From positions 22,501-86,500 of the forward strand of contig JBAKBP010006579.1 in NCBI GenBank assembly GCA_037953745.1: 64,000 bases of DNA, read 5' to 3'. This document shows, in pieces, positions 9,900 through 20,399 of the stretch. The notes below the pieces were generated by a model. That model was not told the origin of the DNA, did no database searches, and saw nothing but the letters and a program-made list of their open reading frames with translations. This DNA comes from Lithodes maja. Lineage: Eukaryota; Arthropoda; Malacostraca; Decapoda; Lithodidae. Position 1 is the first letter of the stretch, and each line of letters starts with the position of its first letter. The translations under genes were made by a program, and so were the position numbers.

Positions 9900-9971
9900 A
9901 ACCCGGAAGGGCTCTTGAACGCCCATAACAACCTCGGCCCGCGCAACCCGGAAGGCCTCTTGAACGCCCAT
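9900..9971 (+). repeat. Subterminal direct repeats of piggyBac left end
   Basis: A 27-base unit beginning AACCCGGAAGG and ending TGAACGCCCAT occurs at 9900-9926 and 9945-9971, just inside the left terminal repeat. Possible transposase-binding sites, by position only. Confidence 0.7.
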
Positions 9972-10085
9972 TGCTTGCATGCGTGCTTTCGAATGCCGCG
10001 CGTACATTTTTGGTATCATGGGACGGTAGGTGGCGCCACCCGGCGTAAACGACGCCACAACAACAGTATCTACCCCGACGCCATC

Positions 10086-13031
10086 ATGGACAGTACGCCA
10101 AATAGTGATTCCGCTGCGTCCGATACCGTGCTTCCTACGACGCCCTTGCTTGTTCGTCGCGCCTTACCCCGACGGCATCGCCTAAATGTGTTATCTCCCG
10201 GAGGTATTGAGACGACTTTGAGACTTTATGAGCGAGCTGATGCCAAGCATAATGTTGATGATGAAGTCAGTGACGACTCCAGTAATTATAAGTCGAGTGA
10301 TTATGGCCATGAGAGTGACAAAGAAGAGCAATTCCTGGGATTTGCGAGAGAACATGACAGTGATGAGAGTGATGAAGGTGATGTACCAGTTGTTGAGGAA
10401 GCTGGTTTACCTAAAGACAGTGAACTTGAGAGAGTGAGTGAGTGGGAGAGTTCAAGGTCACTCACCAAATTTCGCATAAGTGACACGACTCCAAGCCCTT
10501 CCCCAGGTAAATCGCCTTTCAAGCTACATTTGTATAAGCAAAAAATACTTGAGAAGGCGGCCGCGGCAGCTAGGGAACAAGCAAAAATACTTGGTGAGGA
10601 TGAGGCTGTGAGTGAGGGTCAGCGTGGTGACCCTTCTCGTCCGCCATTGTCTCCCTTATCTACCCACGCCACCCAAGATGACCCAGATGTCCCGCATTCT
10701 TCCCCACCACCCCCACCATTGCCAAGGGTTGAGGACCCCCCACTTTCGGCCTATTTGCCTCCTAGGTCCCCCGACAGGAGACATACTGTTGCCGAAAAGG
10801 GGAAAGGTAGAAAATATACGAAGAAAATTAAGAAAAGTAAGAGAGTTTTGTTCGAGGCTCCCGCGGCGTCCACCCCGGCCGGCCCCAGCCATACGTCCCC
10901 GCAACTGTCCCCGCAACTTTCCCCACGGTCCTCCCCACCTCTCCCGCCTTCAACATGTCTTCCTGAAGAAGTCTTTGAGCTCGCATCACCAATACCTGGG
11001 CCTAGTGACAGTGAATCATTGCTTTCTGTCACTCGTCGCAGGCCAAGGAGCCCGGGACCTCGGGGGGACACAGCCTCACCTGCCACTCCTTCCCCACCTC
11101 GCCCACCCGCACGCCGCCCACGCATCACTGGTTCCCCGCCAGATTATGTGGGGGCCACTGATGATGAAGGGCACCTCTCTGAAGACTCTGGCCATGATTA
11201 CATAGGTCCACCGTCAGGGCAAGATGACCACTCTGACGATGACTATATGGACATCGACGACCCTCGACCCATCCGCTTGGCCCGGCGTCGTGCTGCCCGT
11301 CGTGCTGCCCGCCGCCCTGGCCAACGCCCTCGCCGCCCTAGGGCGCGCGCCTCCCGAGTTGGCCCTGGGCGTGCTGGGCCACCAGCTGGAGCTCCTCGTC
11401 AGCGTAGACAAGACCTATTCTACGTTTTTCAGTGGCAAGACGTAGTTGATGGGGATGGATACAACCCTGATGTGCCAGCTTTTGATGAGGTACTGGAGGG
11501 TTCAGGCATTACCCCCAATTTTCCTGCAGGCCCCAATGCTCCACCACACGAACTATTTGAGGCCTTCTTTGATGAGGAGGTGGTAGGCTATGCTGTCAAA
11601 GAGACAAATAAGCAGCACCAATTCCAGGTCCACTTTTTGGGCAAGGTGACCAAGGGCCACATGAGGCAGTGGACCCCAGTGACTCATAAAGAGTTCATGG
11701 TGTTCCTGGCACTCACCATGCTAATGCCTCATGTCAAGAAGCATAGGTTGCCTGACTATTGGATCACCAATGATCTGATTTCCACCCCTGCCTTCGGGAA
11801 ATATATGTCTCGCGACCGGTACCTTGATATCCTCGCAGCGCTCCATCTTGTCACCAACCTTGACGTCCACCTCCCAGACAAGCTGTGGAAGATTAGGACG
11901 TTGTATGAGATGATGCGAGAACGCTTCACCTCCTACTTCAAGCCCTTCTGCAAGGTCGTCATTGACGAGTCTCTTGTGCTGTTCCGGGGAAAACTCAGCT
12001 TCCGGCAGTACATCCCCTCAAAAAGACATCGCTTTGGCATAAAATTCTTTGTGCTGTGCGACTGCCAAACTGGCTATGTCCTGGACTTCCTGGTCTACAG
12101 TGGGAAGGAAGGGGACTTGCTTGTGGACCCCCTCATTGGCTTTGGCGGAGCAGTGGTGCAAGCCATGATGGACCGCTACTTCCATAAGAATCACGTCCTC
12201 TACACGGACAATTATTACACGTCCCCCACTCTCTCACAGTACCTGCATGAGCGCAAGACGGGGACTGTAGGCACAGTACGAGGGAAAAGGAAGGGCATGC
12301 CACCTTTCCCTCCAAAGACCAAAAAAGGTGATGTATTCAAGAAGAAGTCGGGGCCCATTCTGGCTATCCACTGGCACGACCAGCGGAAGGTCAACCTCCT
12401 GACCACCATCCACAAGGGGGAAATGGTGGAGACTGGCAAGGTGGATCGCCGCACCCAGGCCAGGGTGACCAAGCCCGATGCTGTCCTGGACTACAACATC
12501 AACATGAGGCTGGTGGACAAGTCCGACATGCAGATAGGCTTCATTGACTGCCTGCGTACCTCGTGCAGATGGTACAAAAAGTTCTTTCTGCATATGGTGG
12601 ACATGTCAGTTCTGAATGCATACAATATATACAAGCTTCGGAATGTGAACACACCCATGAAGTTCAATAGCCTGCGGAGGTTCCAAAAGCAGGTGTTGAC
12701 GGAGCTCCTGGAGAAGTATGCTACGCCACAGAGGGCAGTGGCACATCCTGGGCCCGCCGTTATCGACCGCTTGCAGTGTGCTCAATACTTGATTAGGCAC
12801 AGGCTTGGTTCCCTGCCTCAGAATGAATCAGGAAGAACACAGCAGAAGCGGTGCCATGTCTGCTACAACAGCAGGGTGAGGCCGAGGCCAGGTAAAAAGT
12901 CAACCATGGAGTGTGTGGAGTGCAAGGTGGCACTCTGTGCTTTAGAGTGCTTTTTTTTATTACCACTCCAAGCTGGAGTTCTAATAATCATACTGAAATT
13001 GCCAAATAAAATGACAATATGTACACTATAA
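10086..13031 (+). CDS. piggyBac transposase with long acidic/Pro-rich N-terminus
   Basis: DDD-type transposase that excises and inserts the element at TTAA. I start at the ATG at 10086 (MDSTPNSDSAASD), because the upstream reading crosses the terminal repeat. Residues 1 to about 450 are low-complexity, acidic and Ser/Pro-rich, ending in an Arg-rich patch. The catalytic domain follows: VIDESLVLFRGK (Asp about 627), LYTDNYYTSP (Asp about 708) and MRLVDKSDM (Asp about 811). The C-terminal Cys-rich zinc-binding domain begins CHVCYNS (about 923) and continues CVECKVALC. At a T8 run (12951-12958) the literal frame departs from the expected end; with seven Ts the protein would end FFYYHSKLEF at 12982-12984. 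Length about 966 residues against roughly 600 for typical family members, owing to the N-terminal extension. Confidence 0.93.
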   Translation: MDSTPNSDSAASDTVLPTTPLLVRRALPRRHRLNVLSPGGIETTLRLYERADAKHNVDDEVSDDSSNYKSSDYGHESDKEEQFLGFAREHDSDESDEGDVPVVEEAGLPKDSELERVSEWESSRSLTKFRISDTTPSPSPGKSPFKLHLYKQKILEKAAAAAREQAKILGEDEAVSEGQRGDPSRPPLSPLSTHATQDDPDVPHSSPPPPPLPRVEDPPLSAYLPPRSPDRRHTVAEKGKGRKYTKKIKKSKRVLFEAPAASTPAGPSHTSPQLSPQLSPRSSPPLPPSTCLPEEVFELASPIPGPSDSESLLSVTRRRPRSPGPRGDTASPATPSPPRPPARRPRITGSPPDYVGATDDEGHLSEDSGHDYIGPPSGQDDHSDDDYMDIDDPRPIRLARRRAARRAARRPGQRPRRPRARASRVGPGRAGPPAGAPRQRRQDLFYVFQWQDVVDGDGYNPDVPAFDEVLEGSGITPNFPAGPNAPPHELFEAFFDEEVVGYAVKETNKQHQFQVHFLGKVTKGHMRQWTPVTHKEFMVFLALTMLMPHVKKHRLPDYWITNDLISTPAFGKYMSRDRYLDILAALHLVTNLDVHLPDKLWKIRTLYEMMRERFTSYFKPFCKVVIDESLVLFRGKLSFRQYIPSKRHRFGIKFFVLCDCQTGYVLDFLVYSGKEGDLLVDPLIGFGGAVVQAMMDRYFHKNHVLYTDNYYTSPTLSQYLHERKTGTVGTVRGKRKGMPPFPPKTKKGDVFKKKSGPILAIHWHDQRKVNLLTTIHKGEMVETGKVDRRTQARVTKPDAVLDYNINMRLVDKSDMQIGFIDCLRTSCRWYKKFFLHMVDMSVLNAYNIYKLRNVNTPMKFNSLRRFQKQVLTELLEKYATPQRAVAHPGPAVIDRLQCAQYLIRHRLGSLPQNESGRTQQKRCHVCYNSRVRPRPGKKSTMECVECKVALCALECFFLLPLQAGVLIIILKLPNKMTICTL

Positions 13032-13254
13032 TTATATATAGGCAAAAAGTGGAAGAAAACCAATTTATTGTAATACAAAAGTCATGTATTATGAGAAAAT
13101 TGATACAAATACAATTACACCATAATAATATGTGAAAGTGACACATATGTATATACCAAGTGACATTCATATGATTAGAACCTATAGAAATATATAAATC
13201 AGTGAAAAAAGACACAATAAATTGTATATAAAACGTTTACAAATCATATAACTA

Positions 13255-13955
13255 AGTGAAAGTGACACAAGACCTAATATTTGATGGCCAAAGTATAATA
13301 AATACCTGTGATAACGAATAATCAGTGCCTAATACAACAATAACCTACCTCAATTACTAATAAAATGTACGGTATCGAGTGAAAATGAGCATTATCAGTG
13401 ACAGTGACACTCTCTAAAGCATATTTGTCAAAGTGAAAGTGACACAAGACCTAATATTTGATGGCCAAAGTATAATAAACACCTGTGATAACGAATAATC
13501 AGTGCCTAATACAACAATAACCTACCTCAATTACTAATAAAATGTACGGTATCGAGTGAAAATGAGCATTATCAGTGACAGTGACACTCTAAAGCATATT
13601 TATCAAAGTGAAAGTGACACAAGACACAATACTTGATGACCAAAGAATAATAAACACCTGTAATAACGAATAATCAGTGCCTAATACAACAATAACCTAC
13701 CTCAATTACTAATAAAATGTACGGTATCGAGTGAAAATGAGCATTATCAGTGACAGTGACACTCTAAAGCATATTTATCAAAGTGAAAGTGACACAAGAC
13801 ACAATACTTGATGACCAAAGAATAATAAACACCTGTAATAACGAATAATCAGTGCCTAATACAACAATAACCTACCTCAATTACTAATAAAATGTACGGT
13901 ATCGAGTGAAAATTAGCAATATCAGTGACAGTGATACCCTAATAAACATATTTTA
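13255..13955. repeat. Four tandem units of about 175 bp inside piggyBac
   Basis: The motif GTGAAAGTGACAC recurs at 13255, 13433, 13608 and 13783, giving a period of 175-178 bases. Units 3 and 4 are almost identical. Each holds clustered GTGACA words (for example CAGTGACAGTGACAC). The block lies between the transposase gene and the right terminal repeat. Confidence 0.92.
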
Positions 13956-14350
13956 TATAATTGGCCTCAAAATAACTAGAAAATATCAAATAAACATCAC
14001 ATTCTCAATATCAAACACTAAAATCGTCTAAGGGAGATAAATACTTTGGCGCGACGAGCGGCTAGGTGCGTCGTAGCCATGGCCGGGGCGACGCGTTCGA
14101 ACGCGGGAAGAATTTGCCGCATAAAAGCACTCGTCTTCCCGCGCTCACCATTATGCAACCAGAGGGGCTAGAGACCTCTACTCAACGCCATTCGACAGAG
14201 GAAGGTTTGTGGAACATTATTCTTTTTTATTCACAACATTACATGCCATATTCATTGACTTACAGAGTAGTTAACATAGGCCAAAGATCGTCAAAACACC
14301 CGGTACCGCAGCACAGTCGCGAGCTATAGCCCCCGGGGCTGGAGGGTTAA

Positions 14351-14574
14351 GGTATAATTTATTCTTATATGTATTGCTTCCATTAGCCATTAGTGCAGCT
14401 TAATTATATTTTATTTGAACACCCATACACACTCAATATTTACTAGTTCTTAGTACGTTAAGAGCTTGCATGGCTTAAAAACAAAACTGGCTTCGTGTAA
14501 ATTTATATCATAAATATTTCCAATAAGTATAATGAACATTTTCAATTTATGAGGACACTACTATTAATTATATT
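14351..14574. other. No recognised feature
   Basis: AT-rich; nothing supported. Confidence 0.4.
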
Positions 14575-14710
14575 AAGCTGTCATTAGACGATTTGATTAG
14601 GCTTAAGGAACTTACCGGATTTAGAGGCTTAATTGAGCCATTTTTGAACCCATTGATTCCTAGATACCCTGCCTAAATTGCATACAATCGCCTATTGATA
14701 ACTAGAAATA
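14575..14710. mobile_element. Fragment of palindromic MITE
   Basis: Contains GTCATTAGACGATTTG and, inverted, CAATCGCCTATTGATAACTAG. This is the inner part of the palindromic TTAACCC MITEs seen complete elsewhere (for example 39784). Confidence 0.5.
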
Positions 14711-14771
14711 AATGTGAAACCTCGCCCAAAAAGCATGAAGATATCTCCAACTATACGACGATGGCTTCTAT

Positions 14772-14978
14772 AACCCCTTCAGTAACGGTGACGTCCTTTT
14801 CATTATATGCTGGCTACTATTCGATGATTTTCTTACGTTTAAAAATAGCCTCCAGCAATGAACAGGCTTCGAACATAACCCTTTATACTACCACAAATCC
14901 TTCTTAAACTACACAAAATCGTCTAAATCTAGCAAGAATAAAATGTAAACAAGACGTTACCGGTACAGAAGGGGTTAA
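14772..14978 (+). mobile_element. TTAACCC MITE (GACGTC family)
   Basis: Starts ATAACCCCTTCAGTAACGG and ends CCGGTACAGAAGGGGTTAA: inverted termini of about 20 bp with near-TTAA and TTAA ends. Its right TTAA (14975-14978) is also the left TTAA of the next element. Confidence 0.8.
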
Positions 14979-15310
14979 GGGGAGGCTTTTAGTTGATTCC
15001 CTAGACTTCCATCAAGCTTAAAATTACTCCCCCTTGACCCCTTTTCAAGATAAATTTGTACATTTTTCGGTAGAAAAATGTCCCGGCCGAAGGCCGGTTC
15101 TCCTTAAATTACAGGCTCGATATCGCTCGCCAGGAAAAAATTGACACCTAAATGGCACGAATGATCTTAAAATTGACAGAAATGGGGCAAGGGTTCTTAA
15201 AATCGCCAAACTAATTGGGCAAGCGTCTTGAAATCTCACAAGCAATGGGGCTAAACATGAGGGAGAAAGAGGTTCAGAAAAAAATCCTCCAGGTGGAAAT
15301 CTCCCCTTAA
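14975..15310 (-). mobile_element. TTAA MITE (GGGGAG family), complete copy
   Basis: TTAA at 14975-14978 and 15307-15310. Same landmarks as the copy at 792. It abuts the preceding MITE through one shared TTAA. Confidence 0.88.
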
Positions 15311-15479
15311 CACGATCAGACATACTCGCCTGCAGCAGCCAAGAAAACAGATACCGGCACATATTGAAAGCCGACATCTGCAGCGCCCTGAGAGCTGCCG
15401 TAAAAACCTGGACACACCTCCCGTAGCCTGTTCTCCGAAGTTGTAGGATCCGGGGCGAGAGAGACGGATGGATGCGGGA

Positions 15480-15847
15480 GAGGAGAAAAACAAAAGGGGA
15501 TGGGGGGGGGGGGGAGGGTGCGAGAGATATCCTGTTGTCTGTGTGGAGGGAGGGGAAGGAGAAAGAAAAGAGAATGTTGTAAGGGAGGGAAGGGAGGGAA
15601 GAGAATGTATATGAGGGAAGAGAACGGACGCGGGGGAGGAGAAAAAGGGCTGGCGAGAGATATCCTGTTGTCTGTGTGGAGGGAGGGAGGGAGGAAGAGA
15701 AGAGAATGTTGCAAGGGAAGGGAGGGAATGTATGGGAGGGAAGGGAAGAGGTGAAGAGGGCAAACAAATAATGTAGGTGGGGGGAGGGAGGGGAAGGATA
15801 AGAAGATAATGTAAGGAAGGGAGGGAAGGGAAGAGGTGGTATGGGAA

Positions 15848-15862
<15 letters not shown>
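15480..15862 (+). repeat. Purine-rich minisatellite
   Basis: G/A-rich on the plus strand. A unit containing GAGATATCCTGTTGTCTG followed by GGAGGGAGGG recurs (about 15524 and 15656). The minus-strand frames here are low-complexity Leu/Ser/Pro strings and not genes. Confidence 0.85.
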
Positions 15863-15877
<15 letters not shown>

Positions 15878-15882
<5 letters not shown>

Positions 15883-17443
15883 AAGGAGTACAAAGGAAAT
15901 CAAGCAACAACAGATCTAGTGACCCTTCTAGGCTGCTTGTCCTCCAAAACACTGAGGATCAAGTGTCCAAACAGTAGTTTAGAGTGGGTAAGGGAACATT
16001 GGAAAGGGAACTACTGCCCTGGAACTAATGTCCGTGGCAGGATTAGGAAGTTAGTAGGGGACAGATGGGTTAGTAACTGATGGGAGGATAAAATAAAGTT
16101 ATTAATTTACAAACGCAGTCAGTCGCGGGTTTGATGCGAGATATTTGTCAAGGCGAAGTTTAAATGAATCAACGGTGCTGCAGTCTATGACATCTCGGGG
16201 AAGCCCATTCCATAAGTTGACAACTCGATTGAAGAAGAAATTCTTAGCTTCGTGTGAGTTAAAAGATTTATCAATAATTTTGCAACGGTTTCCGTTTCCC
16301 CGCGTGTAATTTGATTGGTCGATAGTGAAGTACTTACTACAGTTCATATTGTCGATGCCTTTGATGATTTTGAACACTTGAATTAAGTCGCCTCTTAATC
16401 TGCGCTGGGTTAAAGGAAATAGATTTAATTCTCTAAGACGCTCTTCGTATGGTTTGTTCTTTAGGCTAGGTATCATTTTGGTAACTCTACGTTGAACTCG
16501 TTCTAGCTTGTCTATATCTTTTTGGTAATAAGGGCACCAGGATTGAACGCAGTATTCAAGAAGAGGGCGGACTAAGGAATTGTAAAGGGTTAGGATAACG
16601 TCTTTGGATTTATGCTCAAATGACCTGCCTATCAAGCCAATTATTTTGTTTGCCTTCTTAACAACTTCTGAACATTGTTGGCTCGGTTTTAGGTTACTCG
16701 ATATTGTTCCTCCCAGATCGGTTTCTCTGTTTACATTCTTAAGCTGAGTGCCATTCATCAAATAGTTTGCTTTCTCATTTTGGTATCCGATATGTAGTAC
16801 TTTACATTTATCCGCATTGAAACTCATTTGCCAAATTTGGGCCCAACATGACAACTTATCTAGATTGTGTTGCATATCGTCAACTTGTTCTTTTGAGAGT
16901 ACGCTATTTGCAATTTTTGTATCGTCAGCAAATTTTGAGATTGTACAGGTGAGACCCTCATCTATGTCGTTGATGTAAATTAGAAAGAGAATTGGTCCTA
17001 GTACCGATCCCTGGGGTACCCCGCTACTTACATTGGTCCATTTAGATGCCTTACCGTTTATGACTACTCTTTGCTTTCTGTCGCTGAGCCAATTTTCTAT
17101 CCATTTCAACACACCGTCTTGTATTCCATGCGCTTTTAGTTTTAGCAGTAAACGTTTGTAGGGAACTTTGTCAAAGGCCTTTTGAAAATCAAGGTATATA
17201 ATATCTACAGCTTTACTCTCATCGTAGAGGTTGAGGATATCGTGGAAGAAGTCTAAGAGGTTTGTTAAACAGGAACGTTTTTTACGAAAGCCGTGTTGAG
17301 TATCTTTAAGTATGTTATTTCCCTCTAAGTGATTTACGAGTCAGTCTCTTATGAGTGTTTCTAACATTTTACATACAACTGAGGTTAAGCTAATTGGACG
17401 ATAGTTACTGGGTAGGGATTTGCTGCCTTTTTTAAATATCGGT

Positions 17444-17446
<3 letters not shown>
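15878..17446 (-). mobile_element. CR1-like LINE, 5'-truncated
   Basis: Minus-strand element. The coding part is 17446-16102 and the 3' UTR 16101-15897. The 3' end carries two copies of a 10-base unit (TTTGTACTCC in transcript sense), visible as GTACAAAGGAGTACAAAGG at 15878-15896. CR1 elements commonly end in such short direct repeats with no poly(A). The same end occurs at 41759-41886. The 5' side is cut at a (GA)n tract. Confidence 0.85.
16102..17446 (-). pseudogene. CR1-like reverse transcriptase, one stop codon
   Basis: Reverse transcriptase from finger/palm to the C-terminus. Motifs: SNYRPISLTS and HGFRKKRSC upstream, IIYLDFQKAFDKVPY (motif A Asp), SSGVPQGSVLGPILFLIYIN (motif B), SKFADDTKI (motif C, FADD), and the C-terminal LLEYCVQSWCPYYQKDID, VQRRVTKMIPSL and VVNLWNGLPRDVID. 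The reading is open from about 17446 to 16102 except for one TGA (17343-17341). From the first ATG after that stop (17112) it is 336 residues. The endonuclease and N-terminus are missing. Confidence 0.9.

Positions 17447-17526
<80 letters not shown>
17447..17526. repeat. (GA)n microsatellite
   Basis: About 40 GA dinucleotides. Confidence 0.98.
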
Positions 17527-17528
<2 letters not shown>

Positions 17529-17600
17529 GTCGTCATTCTCTCTCTGTTGACACTGGAAACCTAAACCTCCATCACAGTTATTTATCCTCCCGATCCATGC

Positions 17601-17606
<6 letters not shown>

Positions 17607-17694
<88 letters not shown>

Positions 17695-17715
17695 CATATA
17701 TATAAAATTATACAG

Positions 17716-17743
<28 letters not shown>
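17607..17743. repeat. (CT)n followed by (TA)n
   Basis: CT tract 17607-17692, then TA-rich 17697-17743. With the GA tract 80 bases upstream it can form a large GA/CT hairpin. Confidence 0.97.
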
Positions 17744-17747
<4 letters not shown>

Positions 17748-17883
17748 GCAATCTATACTTGGGAACGAAAGAGCTTACCAATTACGTACCGGTACCAGTT
17801 ATATTATGCTCACAAATACAAGAATATATGCATGAGGAATATCTCAAAATATCAATATGAATGGAACGCAGCACATTAACAAA

Positions 17884-18215
17884 TTAAGGGGAGGTTTTTA
17901 GTTTGTTTCCTACTCCTCCAGCAATCTTAAAATTTCACCCCCTTTACCCCCTTTCAAGATAAATTTGTACATTTTTCGGTAGATAAATTTCCCGGCCAAA
18001 GGCCGGTTACTCTTAAATTACAGGCTCGCTATCGCTCGCCAGGATAAAATCGACATATAAATGGCACGAAAGGTCTTAAAATTGACAGAATGGGGCAATT
18101 CTTAAAATCACCAAACTAATGGGGCGAACGTCTTATAATATCAAAAGCAATGGGGCTAACCATGAGGGAGAAAGGGGTCAAGAAAAAAATCCCTTAAGTG
18201 GAAATCTCCCCTTAA
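17884..18215 (-). mobile_element. TTAA MITE (GGGGAG family), complete copy
   Basis: TTAA at 17884-17887 and 18212-18215, with GGGGAGGTTTTTAG and AAATCTCCCC ends. Confidence 0.87.
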
Positions 18216-18257
18216 AGACACTAGTATGTACGGTACTCTAGAATATAGAACATCGTG

Positions 18258-18472
18258 ATTATATACTGTATATATATATATTATATACTGTATATATATA
18301 TATTATATACTGTATATATATATATATTATATACTGTATATATATATATTATATACTGTATATATATAATATATATATATTATATACTGTATATATATAC
18401 AGTATATTATATACTGTATATATATATATATTATATACTGTATATATATATATATTATATACTGTATATATA
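18258..18472. repeat. Tandem AT palindromes
   Basis: About nine units of TATATACTG/TATATATATATAT with a period near 24 bases. The sequence is self-complementary and could extrude cruciforms. Confidence 0.92.
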
Positions 18473-18639
18473 TCGCCTTGATTTAGTTTTCGTTCTTAAC
18501 AATTTAAGGTCATTGTCGTTCTCAGAGGCCCGAGGCCGTGATTTCATAAGGATGATTAAAAACATGAATCATGACATTAGGATGATTAGGATATCAGCCA
18601 CGAACGACAAGTGTAGTGTCAGCGCCTGTAGTAACGAGG

Positions 18640-19010
18640 AACAGTACTGCAAAATAGCCACAACCGAAACGGCCAAAACCAAACTGACCATAAACCGAAA
18701 CGGCCACTACCCAACCGGCCATAAACCGAAACAGCCACAAAAAAAACGGCCATAATTCAAAACCCCCATAAACGGGAACGGCCTCATTTGCAAATGGCCA
18801 CAGTTGCAAACGACTACAATCTCAAATGATCATAGTCAGAAACGGCAACAATCGCTAACAGCCACAATCACAAACGGCCAGTCACAAAAGGCGATAGTGT
18901 CAGTCACAAATGGCCACAATTGCAAACTGTTACAATCGCAAGTGACCACAATCGCATATGGCCACAGTCGCGAGCGGTCACAGTCGCAAACGGTGATAAG
19001 TGTAAGCGAC
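18640..19010. repeat. Degenerate 16-18 bp minisatellite
   Basis: About twenty diverged copies of a unit like CACAATCGCAAACGGC. A 166-residue open frame over its left part comes from repeat structure and I do not call it a gene. Confidence 0.85.
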
Positions 19011-19606
19011 AGTCTTCAGTTGTGGCTCTTCCAGGTGGCCGTAACAATATCTCCAGGAGTTCAGGAATCACTGGGGAACTTTGTAAACTTAGCCAAATGT
19101 CCATACCACCAGATGTCCCTCATCACTTTATCATGCAGGGGTTTATTCATATTTCTGGGATTGAAAATATACAAATACATGTCCCTTGCATTGTGGTGCA
19201 ATGGGTTACTTAGAGGGCGACATAAATCTCGCCTGTACCTACTGAGACAGGGTGTATTTTAACTGGTAATTATATAGAATAAGGTAAGGTTGACGCTGGA
19301 GAACTTTCACCCTATAATTAACCAACATACAATACTGCACTGAAATTTATACTAGTGAATCCACCATTTCAGAAGGAAAAACACTCCTTACATGTTAAAA
19401 TGGCACATTGATGCGGGAGACACGCGCTGGTTTGGAAGTCTGTCATTATCCTGTATAAAACAACAGATGTGGGCTAGTTTGACAGCTAAATAAGTAGCTT
19501 CACCTGGAGCTGGTGTTATTTCGTCAGGACATCTCGCCTATCTCTCCTGTGAATTGGGGCCTCGTAAATAATGGTGCATCTGGCGCTATAATATATTTGC
19601 TATTAC
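19011..19606. other. No recognised gene
   Basis: Mostly unassigned. 19195-19215 (GTGGTGCAATGGGTTA) resembles an A box and could be the head of a SINE, but no B box follows. Confidence 0.35.
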
Positions 19607-20212
19607 TAAGCTAAAATTTTATCCATTGATTATTACTCTTGTAACTCAAAGATTGCTGGAGAAAATGGGCTGTATATTTCCACACTGTATTCCGGGCTGT
19701 ATATTTCCCCTATTTAAGGGGTCGGGCGCAAGTTGGACTAGATAATAGTCCTTCAGGCGCCTGGCCCGGGGAGACGATTAATATGAAGGGTGCGCCTGGA
19801 AGTGTGGTGGGAGGGCTTGTGGCTTTGGCTCCGCTGCATGTCTGCCTGCCGAGATCGGAACCTCTCCGGGTGGTCGGGGGCCGGGGGAGTGCTGGAACGA
19901 CCTTGGTGACCCTGGTCTCTGGGTCTTCTCCTGGGCGACCTGGATGTGTGCGTTGGTGCTTTTTATCTGTGTTTATTTGTTGTTTTGTGTTCTTTTTGTG
20001 TTTTCCCTGTTCTTGCTCTGTCTTGAGTCGGCTACCCCCAAAATGGGGATTGGGCCTGAGCATATAGATAGATAGATAGATAGATATTTCCACACCTATT
20101 TCCTCCTTGACTTTTTCCAGATGGTAAATATATTAGCTCGATTATTCTAGTTACTTGTCGGAGTTCTAGTAGGTTAGCTTTCAAGATATTTAGCCTGATA
20201 ATTGTGAGTAGG
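19607..20212. mobile_element. Diverged TA-type MITE interrupted by a retroposon
   Basis: The outer parts (19620-19712 and 20086-20212) match the interior of the TA MITEs at 24568 and 60072: CTTGTAACTCAAAGATTGC, GGGCTGTATATTTCCAC and ATATTAGCTCGATT. The terminal repeats are decayed. Confidence 0.6.
19713..20085 (+). mobile_element. Short retroposon with (ATAG)n tail
   Basis: Inserted in the MITE above. It ends in five ATAG units (about 20061-20084), and an ATATTTCC...CCTATTT target sequence is repeated on both sides (about 19698-19712 and 20085-20102). It has a GC-rich body with no recognisable protein. Probably a SINE or a LINE tail. Confidence 0.55.
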
Positions 20213-20399
20213 CTATAAGCTTTGTTACAGCGCCTTCTTCAAGATAGTCGAGTGGCAGAGCAATTTCTGAAGCCAATATGATTTAAATATTTGAAGCAAT
20301 TCTGAATAATTAAGTAATTTAGTTAATGTTTTGTACTACGAATTTAAAAAACCAAAAACTAGGAACATAATGTTATATTGAGCGTATGTACTGTACAGG

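Larger units (their letters stand above)
9889..14350 (+). mobile_element. Complete piggyBac transposon
   Basis: TTAA at 9889-9892 and 14347-14350 flank terminal inverted repeats CCCCTCCAACCCGG (left) and CCCTCCAGCCCCGG (right end, complement). The element is about 4.46 kb. It contains subterminal direct repeats on the left (9900-9971), one transposase gene (10086-13031), and on the right about 1.3 kb that includes four tandem repeats of about 175 bp (13255-13955). The CDS region is clearly higher in GC than its surroundings, suggesting fairly recent arrival. Structure and length fit an autonomous element apart from the 3' frameshift in the transposase gene. Confidence 0.88.

Noticed and set aside
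10612..11205. 197-residue frame within the piggyBac gene
   Set aside because: Shadow of the GC-rich transposase N-terminal region in another frame.
15045..15952. Overlapping 195-282 residue minus-strand frames
   Set aside because: Low-complexity Leu/Ser/Pro strings from a GA-rich minisatellite and a MITE.
18255..18755. 166-residue frame rich in Tyr/Ile
   Set aside because: Produced by TATATA palindromes and the neighbouring minisatellite.
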